NCBI GenBank assembly: GCA_023140635.1
Contig: JAGLLG010000031.1
Location: forward strand, 1 to 5,285
Length of the DNA stretch: 5,285 nucleotides
Origin: Candidatus Pacearchaeota archaeon
Lineage (GTDB): Archaea; Nanobdellota; Nanobdellia; Pacearchaeales; GW2011-AR1
Reading direction: 5' to 3'
The notes under the pieces were generated by a model. The model was not told where the DNA came from, made no database searches, and worked only from the letters and a program-made list of their open reading frames with translations. Of the stretch, positions 4,714 through 5,285 are shown one piece after another; position 1 is the stretch's first letter; each line of letters starts with the position of its first letter. Position numbers and translations under genes: made by a program.

Positions 4714-5285
4714 ATGGAAATATTGCACGCCCCAACCAACAATAAAGATAAATTCGCGAGGGTATTTTTTATCCTCGGACGTAACCCTGAACTATCACGT
4801 GCAGAAGTCTTAGCATACATGCGAGCCAGAAATAGGACCTATGGAGAAATATTATTCGAAGGAAATCTTTTAGTCCTAGAGACTAATAAGGACGAAAAGT
4901 TTGATCTTCAAGAATTTGGAGGTATAATGAAACTAGGTAAAATAGTCTTTGAAGACACCGAAGAGGAATTCATAACATATCTCCAAAAAAACGAGATTAT
5001 CCCCGCAGACAAATTCTCTTATGCAATCTTTGGGAATATCGACCCCGAACTACTAAAAGAAAAATTTAAATCAGAAAAGAAAAAAGCAATACTCAAACAT
5101 GGGAGGAGAAGAATAAAATTCCAGAACGGGAAGAAACAAGAACTCCCAAACGCAGACTTTAACATTCTCTATCATCAATATAAAGGTAAGGTATACCTCG
5201 GAACAGCAACCCAAGATTACGATTATAATCAAGTAAAAGAACGAGATATGGATAAGCCTGTCCGACGAGAACACCTTGCAATCTC
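4714..5285 (+). CDS. trm11: tRNA guanine-N2 methyltransferase, Trm11/Trm-G10 type, N-terminal part
   Basis: An open frame runs from ATG 4714 through 190 codons to the window edge, without a stop. Archaeal enzymes of this type methylate the N2 atom of guanosine 10 in tRNA using S-adenosylmethionine. Visible parts are the N-terminal FILGRNPELSRAEV (19-32), typical of this family's opening; a mixed alpha/beta region with the basic stretch KHGRRRIKF (about 130-138), as expected of a THUMP RNA-binding domain; and RDMDKPVRREHLAI (177-190), the junction into the methyltransferase domain. The catalytic domain, with the SAM site and the NPPY-type motif, lies beyond the window, so activity cannot be judged. 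The full protein is usually about 320-360 residues. ATG 4714 is supported by TATA spacing, and the next in-frame Met is residue 36, inside the conserved region. A 16-residue lead (MEILHAPTNNKDKFAR) precedes the conserved start. A related RNA or DNA methylase of the UPF0020 group is the main alternative. Confidence 0.82.
   Translation, partial: MEILHAPTNNKDKFARVFFILGRNPELSRAEVLAYMRARNRTYGEILFEGNLLVLETNKDEKFDLQEFGGIMKLGKIVFEDTEEEFITYLQKNEIIPADKFSYAIFGNIDPELLKEKFKSEKKKAILKHGRRRIKFQNGKKQELPNADFNILYHQYKGKVYLGTATQDYDYNQVKERDMDKPVRREHLAI

Noticed and set aside
5071..5274. Minus-strand open frame of 67 codons opposite the Trm11-type gene
   Set aside because: The plus strand is continuously open here and carries family motifs; the minus product is low-complexity hydrophobic.
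1..5285. Mobile element, CRISPR array, tRNA or rRNA, defence system
   Set aside because: I saw no terminal inverted repeats with a transposase, no regularly spaced repeats, no cloverleaf-like sequence and no defence-gene motifs on either strand.

Overview
The window looks like a piece of an AT-rich archaeal genome. Two archaeal/eukaryotic-type ribosomal proteins (L35Ae and L10e) and the N-terminal part of an archaeal Trm11-type tRNA methyltransferase are present. Archaeal TATA boxes lie about 24-26 bp upstream of two of the start codons. The L10e N-terminus and the multi-domain secreted protein (beta-helix, cysteine-rich segment, MopE-type metal motif) resemble proteins of DPANN archaea of the Woesearchaeota/Pacearchaeota kind. 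That placement is an inference from recollection of protein style, not from a database search.

Layout, all on the + strand: (1) 56-1171, an 11-helix amino-acid permease of the APC superfamily, closest in style to the aromatic amino-acid (Trp/Tyr) permeases. (2) 1242-3800, an 852-residue secreted mosaic protein: signal peptide, right-handed parallel beta-helix, a short WPFP...YIWEYLGN module, an 11-cysteine segment, a MopE-type Asp/Cys metal-binding motif, a fibronectin-III-like domain, a Gly/Ser linker and a C-terminal beta-rich domain with no membrane anchor. (3) 3883-4149 and 4151-4684, ribosomal proteins L35Ae and L10e, one base apart and evidently one transcription unit. (4) 4714 to the window end, the N-terminal 190 residues of a tRNA guanine-N2 methyltransferase of the Trm11/Trm-G10 type, cut by the window edge. 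There is no gap over 100 bases without a gene; the three spacers (70, 82 and 29 bp) hold promoters and little else.

The right-hand part is translation machinery: two 60S/50S-type ribosomal proteins, then a tRNA modification enzyme with its own promoter, which abuts the stop codon of rpl10e. The left-hand genes face outward: a membrane transporter and a secreted, probably surface- or substrate-binding protein. The secreted gene has clearly different codon use (T-ending codons) from its neighbours, and an internal stretch (about 2682-3059) switches to A/C-ending codons. This fits assembly from modules and possibly transfer. No mobile element, CRISPR array, tRNA or rRNA was seen. The most unusual object is the secreted mosaic protein; I cannot claim a new multi-gene system here.
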